This document shows positions 39,819 to 49,522 of a stretch of DNA of 64,000 nucleotides, one piece after another; the stretch's first letter is position 1, and each line of letters begins with the position of its first letter. The stretch spans positions 62,001 to 126,000 of the forward strand of contig JAALLF010000008.1 in assembly GCA_011087645.1 (NCBI GenBank). The letters are read 5' to 3'. Source of the stretch: Alphaproteobacteria bacterium (lineage in GTDB: Bacteria > Pseudomonadota > Alphaproteobacteria > UBA6615). The translations under genes and the position numbers were made by a program. A model generated the notes under the pieces. The model saw nothing but the letters and a program-made list of their open reading frames with translations. It had not been told where the DNA came from and searched no databases.

Positions 39819-40580
39819 ATGACCTTTGCCATTTATCCCAGCTTGAAAGACGCCGTGGTCTATGTGACCGGCGGCGCGTCGGGCATTTGCGCCGACGTCG
39901 TCCGCGCCTTCGCCGAGCAGGGTGCGCGGGTCGGTTTTATCGATATGGATACCGATAATGGCACCGCTTTGGCCGACGAATTGACTGCGGCCGGCAGCCA
40001 GGTGCAATTCGAGGCCTGCGACCTGCGCGACATCGATGCGCTAAAGGCCAGCTTCAATTCCCTCGAACAAACCCTGGGACCGGCGACCGTGCTGGTCAAT
40101 GGCGCCGCGCGCGACGACCGACACCCCTGGGAAGAGGTGACGCCGGACTATTACGACGACCGTATCGCCACCCTGATCCGCCACATGTTTTTCGCTATCC
40201 AGGCCGTGGCGCCGGGCATGATCGCGGCGGGCAAGGGCTCGATCATCAATTTCGGCTCCAACTCGTGGATGGAGGGTCAAGGCGGCATGCCGGTCTACAC
40301 CACCTCGAAGGCCGGCGTGCACGGCATGACCCGCGCCTTCGCCCGCGATTTGGGCCCGCACCGCATCCGGGTCAACACGGTGGTGCCGGGCTGGGTGATG
40401 ACCGAACGCCAGAAGGCGCTGTGGGTCACCCCAGAAGCCATGGAAAAGCATATGGAGCGCCAGTGCCTGCCGGACCCCATCGAGCCGGTCTATCTGGCCC
40501 GCATGGTGGTGTTCCTGGCGTCCGACGACGCGGCCATGTGCACCGCCAATAACTACATGGTCGAGGCAGGCTCGATTTAA
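39819..40580 (+). CDS. SDR-family oxidoreductase with altered glycine motif
   Basis: 253-residue SDR with NGAA, the serine in NFGSNSW and YTTSK (YxxxK). The cofactor loop reads VTGGASGICADV, with cysteine in place of the third glycine of TGxxxGxG, which is unusual and may affect NAD(P) binding. The C-terminus ends in DDAAMCTANNYMVEAGSI. It is followed 52 bases on by a VOC-family gene on the same strand. Confidence 0.88.
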   Translation: MTFAIYPSLKDAVVYVTGGASGICADVVRAFAEQGARVGFIDMDTDNGTALADELTAAGSQVQFEACDLRDIDALKASFNSLEQTLGPATVLVNGAARDDRHPWEEVTPDYYDDRIATLIRHMFFAIQAVAPGMIAAGKGSIINFGSNSWMEGQGGMPVYTTSKAGVHGMTRAFARDLGPHRIRVNTVVPGWVMTERQKALWVTPEAMEKHMERQCLPDPIEPVYLARMVVFLASDDAAMCTANNYMVEAGSI

Positions 40581-40632
40581 CCCGACTTAACTGTATGCTG
40601 GTCGGCAGCGAAACTTTCGGAAGGATGCGGTC

Positions 40633-41118
40633 ATGGCCCCTTTGACCATCCAACATATCGGTATTCACGTGGCCAATATCGAAGAGGAGATGGCGTTTCT
40701 CTCGCTGCTCGGCGCCGAGGTCACCAGCATAAGCGAGACTGGCCGGCGGGGCCGCATCGCCTTCGTCAGTCTAGACGGGGTGTGGCACCATAATTTCGCG
40801 CTTTTCGAGGATGGCGAGCCCCTACCCAGCGGTGACTCGCAAAAGGAAAAACGAGGCCTCGACCATATCGCCATGGCGACCGACAGCCGCAAGTCGGTCG
40901 ATGAATGGCTCGAAAAACTTACCGCCGAGGGGATCACGGTCCATGGTCCACAAATCCAAGGACCGGAAGGGGGCGGGCTGACCGAGGGCAGTTGCAGCTA
41001 CACCATCTTCTTCCACGACCCCAACGGCGTGTGCTTCGAGATTTTTGCCGAACCCCTCACGGTGAGCGAATATCGCCAGCAAGCCGCCGCGCGCGAAGCG
41101 GATACCGCATCTGCCTGA
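40633..41118 (+). CDS. VOC-superfamily (glyoxalase/epimerase-like) protein
   Basis: 161 residues, two beta-alpha-beta-beta-beta modules. A starting metal histidine is in TIQHIGIHVANIEEEMAFLSLLGAEV and a second in GLDHIAMATDS, with a late glutamate in NGVCFEIFAEPL. The spacing resembles methylmalonyl-CoA epimerase and glyoxalase-like proteins. It probably acts with the SDR upstream; substrate unknown. It is convergent with cinA, 6 bases apart. Confidence 0.85.
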   Translation: MAPLTIQHIGIHVANIEEEMAFLSLLGAEVTSISETGRRGRIAFVSLDGVWHHNFALFEDGEPLPSGDSQKEKRGLDHIAMATDSRKSVDEWLEKLTAEGITVHGPQIQGPEGGGLTEGSCSYTIFFHDPNGVCFEIFAEPLTVSEYRQQAAAREADTASA

Positions 41119-41124
41119 TCGTTT

Positions 41125-41613
41125 CTAACTCACCAAAGTCCTGATCATCGCCAGCGCGGTTTGCACCGTCGCGTCGCGAATGGCGGCGCGGTTACCCGGA
41201 AATACTTCATGGTGGGCGACCGTCGGGCGGCCACGGCCGGCGACGGCGAAATGAACCAGACCGACCGGCTTGTCGGCGGTGCCGCCACCGGGTCCGGCAA
41301 CTCCGGTCACCGCCACCGTGACGTCAGCCATCGAGCGCGACAGGGCGCCCTCGGCCATCGCCCGGGCGACTTGTTCACTGACCGCGCCGTGCAGGGCGAT
41401 CAACATGGACGGTACGCCGACCAACTCGCTCTTGGCCTCGTTGGAATAGGTCACGAAGCCCCGATCGACCACGTCCGACGAGCCGGCGATTTCGGTCAGG
41501 CAGCCGATGATCAGGCCGCCGGTGCACGATTCCGCCGTCGCCAACTTGATATCGGCGCGCCGGCACAGCTCAAGCAGCTCGGCGGCGTCGTGGAGCAATT
41601 GGGCATCGAACAT
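41125..41613 (-). CDS. pncC: CinA C-terminal domain protein (nicotinamide-nucleotide amidase)
   Basis: From the ATG at 41613 (MFDAQLLHDAAELLELC) the protein has 162 residues, the length of single-domain CinA/PncC. It carries LATAESCTGGLIIGCLTEIAGSSDVVDRGFVTYSNEAK (Ser-Cys-Thr-Gly-Gly) and GVAGPGGGTADKPVGLVHFAV. The family hydrolyses nicotinamide mononucleotide to nicotinate mononucleotide in pyridine-nucleotide salvage. It is immediately downstream of pgpA; the longer open frame upstream belongs to a shadow of that gene. Confidence 0.92.
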   Translation of the reverse strand: MFDAQLLHDAAELLELCRRADIKLATAESCTGGLIIGCLTEIAGSSDVVDRGFVTYSNEAKSELVGVPSMLIALHGAVSEQVARAMAEGALSRSMADVTVAVTGVAGPGGGTADKPVGLVHFAVAGRGRPTVAHHEVFPGNRAAIRDATVQTALAMIRTLVS

Positions 41614-41618
41614 GGGAT

Positions 41619-42140
41619 TTATCCAAACAGGGTGGGCAGGGTTTTTTCCGCCCCCAGCCATACCGCAATCAACCAGGTGAGAATACCGGCATAGAGGCCG
41701 GCGACCATATCGTCGAGCATGATGCCGACGCCGCCGGGCGCGCGCTCGGCCGGGCGGCACGGCCACGGCTTGGTAATATCGAAAATACGAAACAGCACGA
41801 AGGCGACGAGGTAATAGCGCCAGTCGAGTGCCACTGGCAGGATGGCCAGCCATTGGCCGGCGAATTCGTCGATCACCACACTGCCCGGATCGCCCAACCC
41901 GATCGCTTCAGCGTAAACCCCACTGGCCCACACGCCGACGACGAAGGCGAGCAGGATCGCCAGGGAGAGCAGCCACGGGCCGCCTAACATCGCCAGCACC
42001 GCCGCGCAGGGCAGGGCGACAAGGGATCCCCAGGTGCCCGGCGCCATCGGCAGATTACCGCTACCACCACCGGTCGCCAGGAAGGACACCAGAAACGATG
42101 GCGTCCCCGTTGGCGCGGTATTCTTGTTCGGATCGGCCAT
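41619..42140 (-). CDS. pgpA: Phosphatidylglycerophosphatase A
   Basis: Membrane enzyme dephosphorylating phosphatidylglycerophosphate to phosphatidylglycerol. From the ATG at 42140 it has 173 residues with the PgpA signatures ATGGGSGNLPMAPGTWGSL, DPGSVVIDEFAGQWLA, FRIFDITKPWPCRPAE and PGGVGIMLDDMVAGLYAG, and several hydrophobic helices. It starts 3 bases after the ispDF stop and is followed by the CinA-like gene, so the three form one operon. Confidence 0.94.
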   Translation of the reverse strand: MADPNKNTAPTGTPSFLVSFLATGGGSGNLPMAPGTWGSLVALPCAAVLAMLGGPWLLSLAILLAFVVGVWASGVYAEAIGLGDPGSVVIDEFAGQWLAILPVALDWRYYLVAFVLFRIFDITKPWPCRPAERAPGGVGIMLDDMVAGLYAGILTWLIAVWLGAEKTLPTLFG

Positions 42141-42142
42141 AG

Positions 42143-43306
42143 TCAGAACCCGCTTTCGTTGGGCATTGCCAGAGTTGCCGTGGCTTGCGCGGCGATGCCC
42201 TCGCCACGGCCGGTGAAGCCCAACCCTTCGGTGGTCGTCGCCTTGATCGAAACCCGATCCGCCTCCAAACCGAGTATTCCGGCCAGGTGCGCCGCCATGG
42301 CTGCGCGGTGGGGTGATATTTTCGGGCGCTCGCAGATAATGGTGACATCGATATGGGCGATGCGCCCCCCGCGCGCCGCCATCAACTCGACAGCGTGAAG
42401 TAGGAACTGACGGGAGTCGGCATCGCGCCAGGTGGGATCGCTGGGCGGGAAATGCTCGCCGATATCGCCAGCGCCGAGCGCGCCGAGTAGGGCGTCGGTG
42501 ACCGCGTGCAAGACAACATCGGCATCGGAGTGGCCAATCAGGGCCTGATCGTGGGCAATCGAGACCCCTGCCAAGCGCACGCCGTCGCCGGGGCCGAAAC
42601 GATGCACGTCGAACCCGGAGCCCACCCGGGTCTCGTGAGCCGCGACCAGCCAACGTTGGGCGCGGAACAGATCGTTCTCGGTGGTAATTTTAATATTCTC
42701 CGCCGCGCCAGCGACAAGGGCAACCGGCAGGCCAACCGTCTCGGCGATTGCCGCATCGTCGGTGTGTTCGCTATTCTGAACGGCGTTATGGGCCTCATGG
42801 ATCGCTGCGTAGCGAAACCCTTGCGGCGTCTGCGCGCGCCATAGATCGGCGCGGTCCACCGTCGTCGTGACGACACCGTCGGCCCCCCGTTTCAAAGTGT
42901 CGCTGACCGGCAGTGCGGGGATCGCCGCAGGGCCATCGTCCAGCGCGGCGATGACCCGGTCGATCATGGTCGATGGCACGATGGGCCGGGCGCCGTCGTG
43001 GATCAGAACTTTTGCCGGTGCGGAATCCGCAATCGCCGCCAAACCAAGGCGCGCCGAGTCTTGCCGTGTCGCGCCGCCTTCAATCGGCGGCGGCAAGCCA
43101 AGTCCCTCCACCGCATCCCAATAGAACGCCTCATCTTCGCCGCTATAGACGATCTGCACCCGATCAACGGCTGGGTGCGCGAGAAACGCCTCGGCGCCCC
43201 AACGCAGCACGGGGCGCCCGGCCAAATGACGGTATTGCTTAGGCCGGTCGCCCGGCAGACGCCGGCCCCGGCCGGCGGCGACGATTAACGCAACAGTATT
43301 GTCCAC
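42143..43306 (-). CDS. ispDF: Bifunctional IspD/IspF isoprenoid enzyme
   Basis: Fusion of 2-C-methyl-D-erythritol 4-phosphate cytidylyltransferase (IspD, residues about 1-225) and 2-C-methyl-D-erythritol 2,4-cyclodiphosphate synthase (IspF, about 230-387), steps 3 and 5 of the MEP pathway. IspD shows [22 protein letters not shown] and [11 protein letters not shown]. IspF shows [40 protein letters not shown] and [20 protein letters not shown]. The start may be the GTG at 43306 (chosen) or an ATG at 43360 (MGRIATV). Confidence 0.95.
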   Translation of the reverse strand: MDNTVALIVAAGRGRRLPGDRPKQYRHLAGRPVLRWGAEAFLAHPAVDRVQIVYSGEDEAFYWDAVEGLGLPPPIEGGATRQDSARLGLAAIADSAPAKVLIHDGARPIVPSTMIDRVIAALDDGPAAIPALPVSDTLKRGADGVVTTTVDRADLWRAQTPQGFRYAAIHEAHNAVQNSEHTDDAAIAETVGLPVALVAGAAENIKITTENDLFRAQRWLVAAHETRVGSGFDVHRFGPGDGVRLAGVSIAHDQALIGHSDADVVLHAVTDALLGALGAGDIGEHFPPSDPTWRDADSRQFLLHAVELMAARGGRIAHIDVTIICERPKISPHRAAMAAHLAGILGLEADRVSIKATTTEGLGFTGRGEGIAAQATATLAMPNESGF

Positions 43307-43426
43307 GATGGGCCCACTAAGCCTGAGGTTCGGGTGCGGCACCGTAGCGATGCGCCCCATTCTTGCCAAGACATGGGGCGTACGAGGTACTTCGGTTGTT
43401 GTGCAGCGCACCAATTTAGTATAAAT

Positions 43427-43473
43427 ATGCTCATAACTTATGCAACAATGTTATGTGCCTAAAATATGAGCAT
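43427..43473. promoter_or_regulatory. Nested inverted repeats overlapping the dusB start
   Basis: ATGCTCATA (43427-43435) and TATGAGCAT (43465-43473) pair exactly, and inside them CATAAC pairs with GTTATG (43450-43455). The right arm includes the dusB ATG. The stretch is AT-rich compared with its surroundings. It could be an operator covering the promoter of the dusB-ntr operon or an mRNA hairpin that hides the start codon. Confidence 0.4.
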
Positions 43474-44464
43474 CATGGAGCCTATATCGATCGGCGGCGT
43501 CGCCATTCCCAACCGGGTTTTCCTGGCGCCCCTATCGGGGGTCAGCGATCAGCCGTTCCGCCGGCTGGCGCGCCAGTACAGCACAGGCCTGGTGTTTTCC
43601 GAGATGATCGCCAGCCGTGAAATGCTTCTCAAATCGCGCCAGTCGGAGCGTAAATCGCGCATCGCCGGGGAAATCGGCCCGATCGCTGTGCAGTTGGCCG
43701 GCACCGAACCGGAGATCATGGGCGAGGCGGCCCGCATGGTCGCTGGACGGGGCGCGGAAATCGTCGATATCAATTTCGGCTGTCCCGCCAAGAAGATCGT
43801 TCGCAAGGCGTCCGGCTCGGCGTTGATGCGCGACGTGCCGCTCGCCACGGCGATCATGAAGGCGGTGGTGGAGGCGGTCGACGTGCCGGTCACGGTCAAG
43901 ATGCGCACCGGTTGGGACGATGACAGCCGTAACGCCCCCGAACTCGCGCGGATCGCCGAAGATGTCGGCGTTCAGATGGTGACGGTCCATGGCCGCACCC
44001 GCTGCCAGCTCTACACCGGCAAGGCCGATTGGTCGTTCATCCGCAACGTGAAAGAGGCTGTGAGTATTCCGGTGATCGCCAACGGCGATATCCAAAGTTG
44101 CGCCGACGCGGTGGCGTGTCTCGCTGCCTCCGGCGCCGACGGTATCATGATCGGCCGAGCAGCTCAGGGGCGGCCCTGGTTCCCGGGCCAGGTCGCCGAG
44201 TATCTGGCGACAGGCAAGCACACGCCCGACCCCTCGCTCGATGAGCGCCTGCGTATCGCCACCGGCCACTTTGGTGAAATGTTGAGCTATTACGGTCTCG
44301 ACACTGGCATTCGCATCGCGCGTAAGCATATGGGCTGGTACGCCGCCGGCATGCCCGAGGCCAACGCCTTTCGCAATCTAGTCAACAACACACTGGACCC
44401 AGTCGTGGTGGAAACCGCAATACGGCGTTTCTTTGGCAACGCCGGGGTTATGGCCGCCGCATGA
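43466..44464 (+). CDS. dusB: tRNA-dihydrouridine synthase (NifR3/DusB)
   Basis: FMN-dependent reductase of uridine in the tRNA D-loop; 332 residues. [36 protein letters not shown] (catalytic cysteine), KMRTGWDD and [19 protein letters not shown] are diagnostic. As in Rhodobacter and Rhizobium (where it is called nifR3), it is the first gene of the nitrogen-regulation operon. ntrB overlaps its stop by 4 bases. A second possible ATG lies 9 bases downstream of the chosen one. Confidence 0.96.
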   Translation: MSIMEPISIGGVAIPNRVFLAPLSGVSDQPFRRLARQYSTGLVFSEMIASREMLLKSRQSERKSRIAGEIGPIAVQLAGTEPEIMGEAARMVAGRGAEIVDINFGCPAKKIVRKASGSALMRDVPLATAIMKAVVEAVDVPVTVKMRTGWDDDSRNAPELARIAEDVGVQMVTVHGRTRCQLYTGKADWSFIRNVKEAVSIPVIANGDIQSCADAVACLAASGADGIMIGRAAQGRPWFPGQVAEYLATGKHTPDPSLDERLRIATGHFGEMLSYYGLDTGIRIARKHMGWYAAGMPEANAFRNLVNNTLDPVVVETAIRRFFGNAGVMAAA

Positions 44465-45594
44465 CCTTTGCGAGCAACCCGGTTCAGCCGATCAACCCCG
44501 CTAATGCCATCGATCCGGGCTCGTTACTCAATTCGCTCGGCGACGCCGTGATCGCCATCGCCGGCGATAACCGCATCCGCTTCGTTAATCACGCCGCCGA
44601 ACAATTGCTCGGCGCCGGCGCGCCGCTGCTGAATGGGCAATCGCTGGATAATCTCATCTCCGGCGATGCGCCGCTCCTGGCCATTGTCGAGCAGTGCCGC
44701 CGGACCGGCTCTTCGGTCACGGAATCCGAGGTCCATTTGGAAAGCCCGCGGATCGGCACCCACGACGTCGATGTGCGGGCGACCTGCTGGTCGGAGGACG
44801 CCAGCGTCGTCATATTGACGCTGCAACAACGCTCAATCGCGCGACAGATCGACCGCCATATGACCCAGCGCGGCGCGGCGCGGTCGGTCAGCGCGATGGC
44901 GGCGATGCTGGCTCACGAAGTTAAAAACCCGCTCTCCGGTATTCGCGGCGCCGCGCAATTATTGGAAGAGGAAGTTAGCGACGACAGCCAGCAACTCACC
45001 CAACTGATTTGCGAGGAGACCGACCGTATCGTGGCGCTGGTCAACCGGATGGATTCATTTTCCGACGACCGGCCGCCGGAACGCACGGCAGTCAATATTC
45101 ATGAAATCCTCGACCATGTTCGCCGCTTGGCGGAAACCGGGTTCGCCCGGCATCTGACGATCGCCGAGATCTATGATCCCTCGCTACCGCCGGTCTATGG
45201 CAGCCGCGACCAGCTGGTGCAGGTGTTCCTCAATCTGATCAAGAACGCGGCCGAGGCCGCACCCGAGACCGGCGGCGAAATTCAACTGGCGACGCGCTAT
45301 CGCCACGGCACTCGGTTAGCGGTGACCGGCGGCAAAGAGCATGTCGACCTGCCGCTGGAAATAACTGTGCGCGATAATGGGGCGGGGATTCCCGACGATC
45401 TTAAGTCCTGCCTGTTCGATCCTTTCGTTACCACCAAGCAAAATGGCACCGGCCTGGGCTTGGCGCTGGTTGCCAAAATTATCGACGACCATGGCGGCAT
45501 GATCGATGTCGAAACCGTGCCGCGACGCACCGAATTTCGCGTACTCCTGCCCATGCCGCCGAGAGCCACGAATACCAGGGGAACCGGCAAATGA
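44461..45594 (+). CDS. ntrB: Nitrogen regulation sensor kinase NtrB
   Basis: Cytoplasmic histidine kinase of 377 residues that controls NtrC phosphorylation in response to PII. A PAS domain (about 22-125) is followed by the HisKA region with H152 in [12 protein letters not shown] and a HATPase_c domain ([11 protein letters not shown]-box, [23 protein letters not shown]). No membrane helix. It overlaps dusB and ntrC by 4 bases on each side. Confidence 0.96.
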   Translation: MTFASNPVQPINPANAIDPGSLLNSLGDAVIAIAGDNRIRFVNHAAEQLLGAGAPLLNGQSLDNLISGDAPLLAIVEQCRRTGSSVTESEVHLESPRIGTHDVDVRATCWSEDASVVILTLQQRSIARQIDRHMTQRGAARSVSAMAAMLAHEVKNPLSGIRGAAQLLEEEVSDDSQQLTQLICEETDRIVALVNRMDSFSDDRPPERTAVNIHEILDHVRRLAETGFARHLTIAEIYDPSLPPVYGSRDQLVQVFLNLIKNAAEAAPETGGEIQLATRYRHGTRLAVTGGKEHVDLPLEITVRDNGAGIPDDLKSCLFDPFVTTKQNGTGLGLALVAKIIDDHGGMIDVETVPRRTEFRVLLPMPPRATNTRGTGK

Positions 45595-47042
45595 GTGCGG
45601 CCACGATTCTGATCGCCGACGACGACCAGGGCATTCGGACTGTCCTAAGCCACGCGCTGGGCCGGCTGGGCCACGATGTGCGCACCACCAGCACCGCCGC
45701 CAATCTATGGCGTTGGGTCGCGGACGGCGAGGGTGACTTGGTGATTACCGATGTGGTCATGCCCGACGAAAACGGCTTGGATATGGTGCCGCGCATTCGC
45801 AAATTGCGCCCCGATTTGCGGGTCATCGTGATGAGCGCCCAGAACACATTGCTGACAGCGGTGCGCGCCACCGAGCGCGGGGCATTCGAATATCTGCCTA
45901 AGCCATTCGATTTGAAGGAGTTGATTGAGGTAGTGCAGCGCGCGCTGACCGCGCCGATGGATGTCGACACGCCGGCTGTCCGGGAGCCCGGTTGGGACGA
46001 GGAAGAAAAACTGCCACTGATCGGCCGCTCGCCGGCGATGCAGGAAATCTACCGGGTCCTGGCGCGGCTGATGGGCACCGATCTAACGGTAATGATCACT
46101 GGTGAATCGGGCACCGGCAAGGAACTCGTCGCCCGCGCTCTGCACGATTACGGCAAGCGCAGCTATGGGCCGTTCGTCGCCATTAACATGGCCGCCATCC
46201 CCCGAGAGCTGATCGAAAGCGAACTCTTCGGCCATGAGAAGGGCGCCTTTACCGGCGCCACCAACCGCTATGCCGGCCGTTTCGAACAGGCCGATGGCGG
46301 CACGTTGTTCCTCGACGAGATCGGCGATATGCCGCTTGAAGCGCAAACCCGGCTTTTGCGCGTGCTACAGGAGGGCGAATACACAACGGTCGGTGGCCGG
46401 TCGCCGATCGCCGCCAATGTGCGTATCGTCGCCGCTACCCACCGCGATCTGCGCACCGCCGTGCGCCAAGGTCAGTTTCGAGAGGATCTGTATTACCGCT
46501 TGAATGTGGTGCCCTTGCGTATTCCGCCGCTGCGCGAACGCACGGAAGACATACCTGAGCTAATCGCCCATTTTCTGTCCCAATCCCAGGACAGCGCATT
46601 GCCGGCCAAAACCATCGACCCGCAGGCTATCGAGCGGCTGCAAAGCTATCGTTGGCCGGGCAATGTTCGCGAGTTGGAAAACCTAATCCAACGCTTGGCG
46701 GCGCTCTACAGCCAGCAAATCATCGATATTCGCACCGTCGAGGCGGAACTGTCCGATACCTCCGCCTTGGTTGAACCTGACAGTACCGAATACAGCCAAT
46801 CGCTCAGCGATGCGGTCGAACGTCATATCCGGCCGCTCTTTAGCGAGAATTCCGGTGAACTGCCGGCCCCGGGACTGTATGCCCGCACCCTGCAGGAATT
46901 CGAGAAACCGTTGATTTCGCTCACGCTTGAAGCGACCGGTGGCAACCAAATCAAGGCCGCCGCGTTATTGGGTGTTAACCGTAATACGCTACGAAAGAAA
47001 ATCCGAGAGTTAGACATCGAGGTGGTGCGCAGCGTAAAATAG
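45591..47042 (+). CDS. ntrC: Nitrogen regulation response regulator NtrC
   Basis: Sigma-54 activator of 483 residues. Receiver domain 1-120 with phospho-acceptor D54 ([11 protein letters not shown]) and DDD acidic pocket; AAA+ domain with Walker [16 protein letters not shown], the sigma-54-contacting GAFTGA loop ([12 protein letters not shown]), and Walker [13 protein letters not shown]-terminal Fis-type helix-turn-helix [25 protein letters not shown]. It is complete, so it should activate glnA/amt-type promoters under nitrogen limitation. Confidence 0.97.
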   Translation: MSAATILIADDDQGIRTVLSHALGRLGHDVRTTSTAANLWRWVADGEGDLVITDVVMPDENGLDMVPRIRKLRPDLRVIVMSAQNTLLTAVRATERGAFEYLPKPFDLKELIEVVQRALTAPMDVDTPAVREPGWDEEEKLPLIGRSPAMQEIYRVLARLMGTDLTVMITGESGTGKELVARALHDYGKRSYGPFVAINMAAIPRELIESELFGHEKGAFTGATNRYAGRFEQADGGTLFLDEIGDMPLEAQTRLLRVLQEGEYTTVGGRSPIAANVRIVAATHRDLRTAVRQGQFREDLYYRLNVVPLRIPPLRERTEDIPELIAHFLSQSQDSALPAKTIDPQAIERLQSYRWPGNVRELENLIQRLAALYSQQIIDIRTVEAELSDTSALVEPDSTEYSQSLSDAVERHIRPLFSENSGELPAPGLYARTLQEFEKPLISLTLEATGGNQIKAAALLGVNRNTLRKKIRELDIEVVRSVK

Positions 47043-47118
47043 CGGCAAGACGCCTTTTCGACCGGGACAAACGACCCTGTATCGCTAGATTATTCTCATA
47101 GCGCTACCCGATAGTCCC

Positions 47119-49512
47119 GTGATACGCCGCAGGATGGGTGTGGATAACGAGAAAACCCCAAAGGTCGCTAGCAAGCTGAGCATAAGCGCAGACGACCCTG
47201 CCGATTTCGTCGGCGGGGTTGCTGGGCGTGACGCCCTGCTAATGCGGCTGCTGGGCCGATGGACGAGTAGTCGAACGCTCGGTCGACGGCTCTCGATTGC
47301 CCTGATGTTTGCCGCCGCGTGCGCCGGCGCGGCAACGTTCTTCGCCATCACCAACGTCTCGCGCTTCGGCATCACCCAAGAAACTGTCCTGGTGCTGATT
47401 GTCATCGATCTGGCGCTTGTTCTGTTGCTGGGCGTGACAATCACCTGGGTGATGGTCCGCCTGTGGACCCAGAGGCGGGCGGGGTCGGTTGGCGCCCGTC
47501 TCCACATCAAACTGGTGTCGTTGTTCGCCCTCGTCGCCGTCCTGCCGGCGATTATCGTGGTGATATTGGCGGCCCTGATATTCAATACCCAGGTGCAAGC
47601 CTGGTTCAACGAACGGGTTCGTAGCGCTGTCGAAAATTCCGTGGTCGTTGCCGATGCCTACTTGGCCGAACATAAGCGCCTCATCTCCGCCGACGCCGTC
47701 GCGATGAGCCAAGACTTGAACCGTACCTGGCCCCGTTTTACCAACGACCTCAGTTCGGTCGAGCGCACTGTGGAAATACAAGCGGCGCTGCGCTCTCTGC
47801 CCGAAGCCATCGTCTTCGGCGCCTCCGGCCAAATCATCGCAAGGGCCGGGTTGACCGTATCGCTTGAACTCGAACAGCCACCAGCATCGGCGATCCAAGA
47901 GGCCGAACGGGGTGAAATCGTCATTCTAACCAGTGATGCGGATGACCGGGTTCGCGCCTTGATCGGCCTCGACACCTTTCCACGCACCTATCTGTATGTC
48001 GGCCGTTTCGTCGATTCGAATGTGATCGGTTATGTCGAGCGCACCCAACAGGCGGCGCAAGCCTACGCGCAACTCGAATCGCGCCGAACAGGGCTACAGC
48101 TGCAATTCGCCACGATATTCGTGATCGTAACCCTGTTGTTGCTGCTCATCGCCGTCGGCGTCGGGTTGGGATTTGCCAATCACATGACGCGCCCCATCGC
48201 GCGTCTTGTACGTGGCGCCGAGTTAGTCCGCTCGGGCAATCTTGGGGTGCGTATCGACGAAGACGATGCCGGCGACGAGTTTGGCATGTTGACCCGAGCC
48301 TTTAACCGAATGACCCATCAGCTCGACGAACAACGCAGGGAACTCGTCGAAGCCAATCGCCAACTCGAAGATCGACGGCGCTTTACCGAGGCCGTTTTGG
48401 GAGGCGTGTCGGCCGGCGTTATCGGGCTTGACCGGGAAGGGCGAGTAAACCTACCCAACCGCTCGGCCTCAGTCCTATTAGATGCAGAAATGGGCGAACT
48501 GGCCGGGCGTCTGCTGGCCGATGCCGTACCGGAAATGGCACCGCCGATCGCGCGCGCTGTCGCCAATCCAGACCGCCTGGTGGAGGACGACGTCACCTTG
48601 AGCATCGGCGAGGAAAGCCGCACCTTGCATGTGCGCATCGCCGCCGAGCGCGACCGCAAGGACCAGGTCATCGGCTTTGTCGTCACCTTCGACGACATGA
48701 CCGAACTCCTATCGGCCCAACGCAAAGCGGCGTGGGCCGACGTTGCCCGCCGCATTGCCCATGAAATCAAGAACCCGTTAACGCCGATCCAACTGTCCGC
48801 CGAGCGCCTTAAACGCAAATATGCCGACGAGATTACGTCGGATCGTGAGACCTTCGAGCAATGCACCGAAACAATTGTGCGCCAGGTCACCGACATTGGC
48901 CGTATGGTCGATGAATTCTCGGCGTTCGCGCGCATGCCAAATCCAGTGTTCGCCGACGCCAACTTGGTAGCGCTTTGCCGGCACGCAGTGGTTTTGCAGC
49001 AGAATGCGCACCCCGACATCACGATAAACACCGCGTTCCCCGGCGAAACGCTTTCCATCGCCTGCGACGGGGGGCTGCTGACCCAGGCGCTGACTAATCT
49101 CTTACGCAACGCCATTGAGTCCATCGAAGGCCGTACACCGCCGGACGATGATGGCGAACTGCCCGACGGGCTTATCTCGGTGTCCCTGACAACCGTCGGC
49201 GAGACCGTCCGGATTACGGTCGAAGACAATGGCCGCGGGCTACCAGAAGCCCAGCGTGACCGGCTGACCGAGCCCTATATCACCACCCGGGCCAAGGGAA
49301 CGGGGCTGGGATTGGCGATCGTAAAACGTATAATGGAACAACATGATGGCGATCTGAAATTGGATGATCGCCCGCCATCCGATGACGGCGTCACGGAGAA
49401 TTTAGCGAATAGCCGAGGGGCGCGGGTTAGTCTTATTTTGCCGGTTAGAAACGAATCCCCCGAGGCTGATAACAATCGGCACCGCTCGCCAACAGCGAAT
49501 GTTGGCGGTTGA
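47119..49512 (+). CDS. ntrY: Sensor histidine kinase NtrY
   Basis: Membrane kinase of 797 residues from a GTG at 47119. Helices lie near 57-79, 88-114 and 132-155. A periplasmic region (about 156-330) is followed by a fourth helix (332-353), HAMP (353-405), PAS (about 415-530), and HisKA with H548 (ARRIAHEIKNPLTPIQLSAERLKRKY). The HATPase_c domain has NLLRNAIESIEG, DNGRGL and TRAKGTGLGLAIVKRI. Partner of NtrX; known roles in the family include nitrogen and redox sensing. It lies 76 bases after ntrC and overlaps the leading part of the ntrX frame. Confidence 0.95.
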   Translation: MIRRRMGVDNEKTPKVASKLSISADDPADFVGGVAGRDALLMRLLGRWTSSRTLGRRLSIALMFAAACAGAATFFAITNVSRFGITQETVLVLIVIDLALVLLLGVTITWVMVRLWTQRRAGSVGARLHIKLVSLFALVAVLPAIIVVILAALIFNTQVQAWFNERVRSAVENSVVVADAYLAEHKRLISADAVAMSQDLNRTWPRFTNDLSSVERTVEIQAALRSLPEAIVFGASGQIIARAGLTVSLELEQPPASAIQEAERGEIVILTSDADDRVRALIGLDTFPRTYLYVGRFVDSNVIGYVERTQQAAQAYAQLESRRTGLQLQFATIFVIVTLLLLLIAVGVGLGFANHMTRPIARLVRGAELVRSGNLGVRIDEDDAGDEFGMLTRAFNRMTHQLDEQRRELVEANRQLEDRRRFTEAVLGGVSAGVIGLDREGRVNLPNRSASVLLDAEMGELAGRLLADAVPEMAPPIARAVANPDRLVEDDVTLSIGEESRTLHVRIAAERDRKDQVIGFVVTFDDMTELLSAQRKAAWADVARRIAHEIKNPLTPIQLSAERLKRKYADEITSDRETFEQCTETIVRQVTDIGRMVDEFSAFARMPNPVFADANLVALCRHAVVLQQNAHPDITINTAFPGETLSIACDGGLLTQALTNLLRNAIESIEGRTPPDDDGELPDGLISVSLTTVGETVRITVEDNGRGLPEAQRDRLTEPYITTRAKGTGLGLAIVKRIMEQHDGDLKLDDRPPSDDGVTENLANSRGARVSLILPVRNESPEADNNRHRSPTANVGG

Positions 49513-49522
49513 TAGGCTTGCC

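Noticed and set aside
41125..41853. Longer CinA-like protein starting inside pgpA
   Set aside because: The family N-terminus begins at the ATG at 41613, and the upstream part is out-of-frame pgpA sequence.
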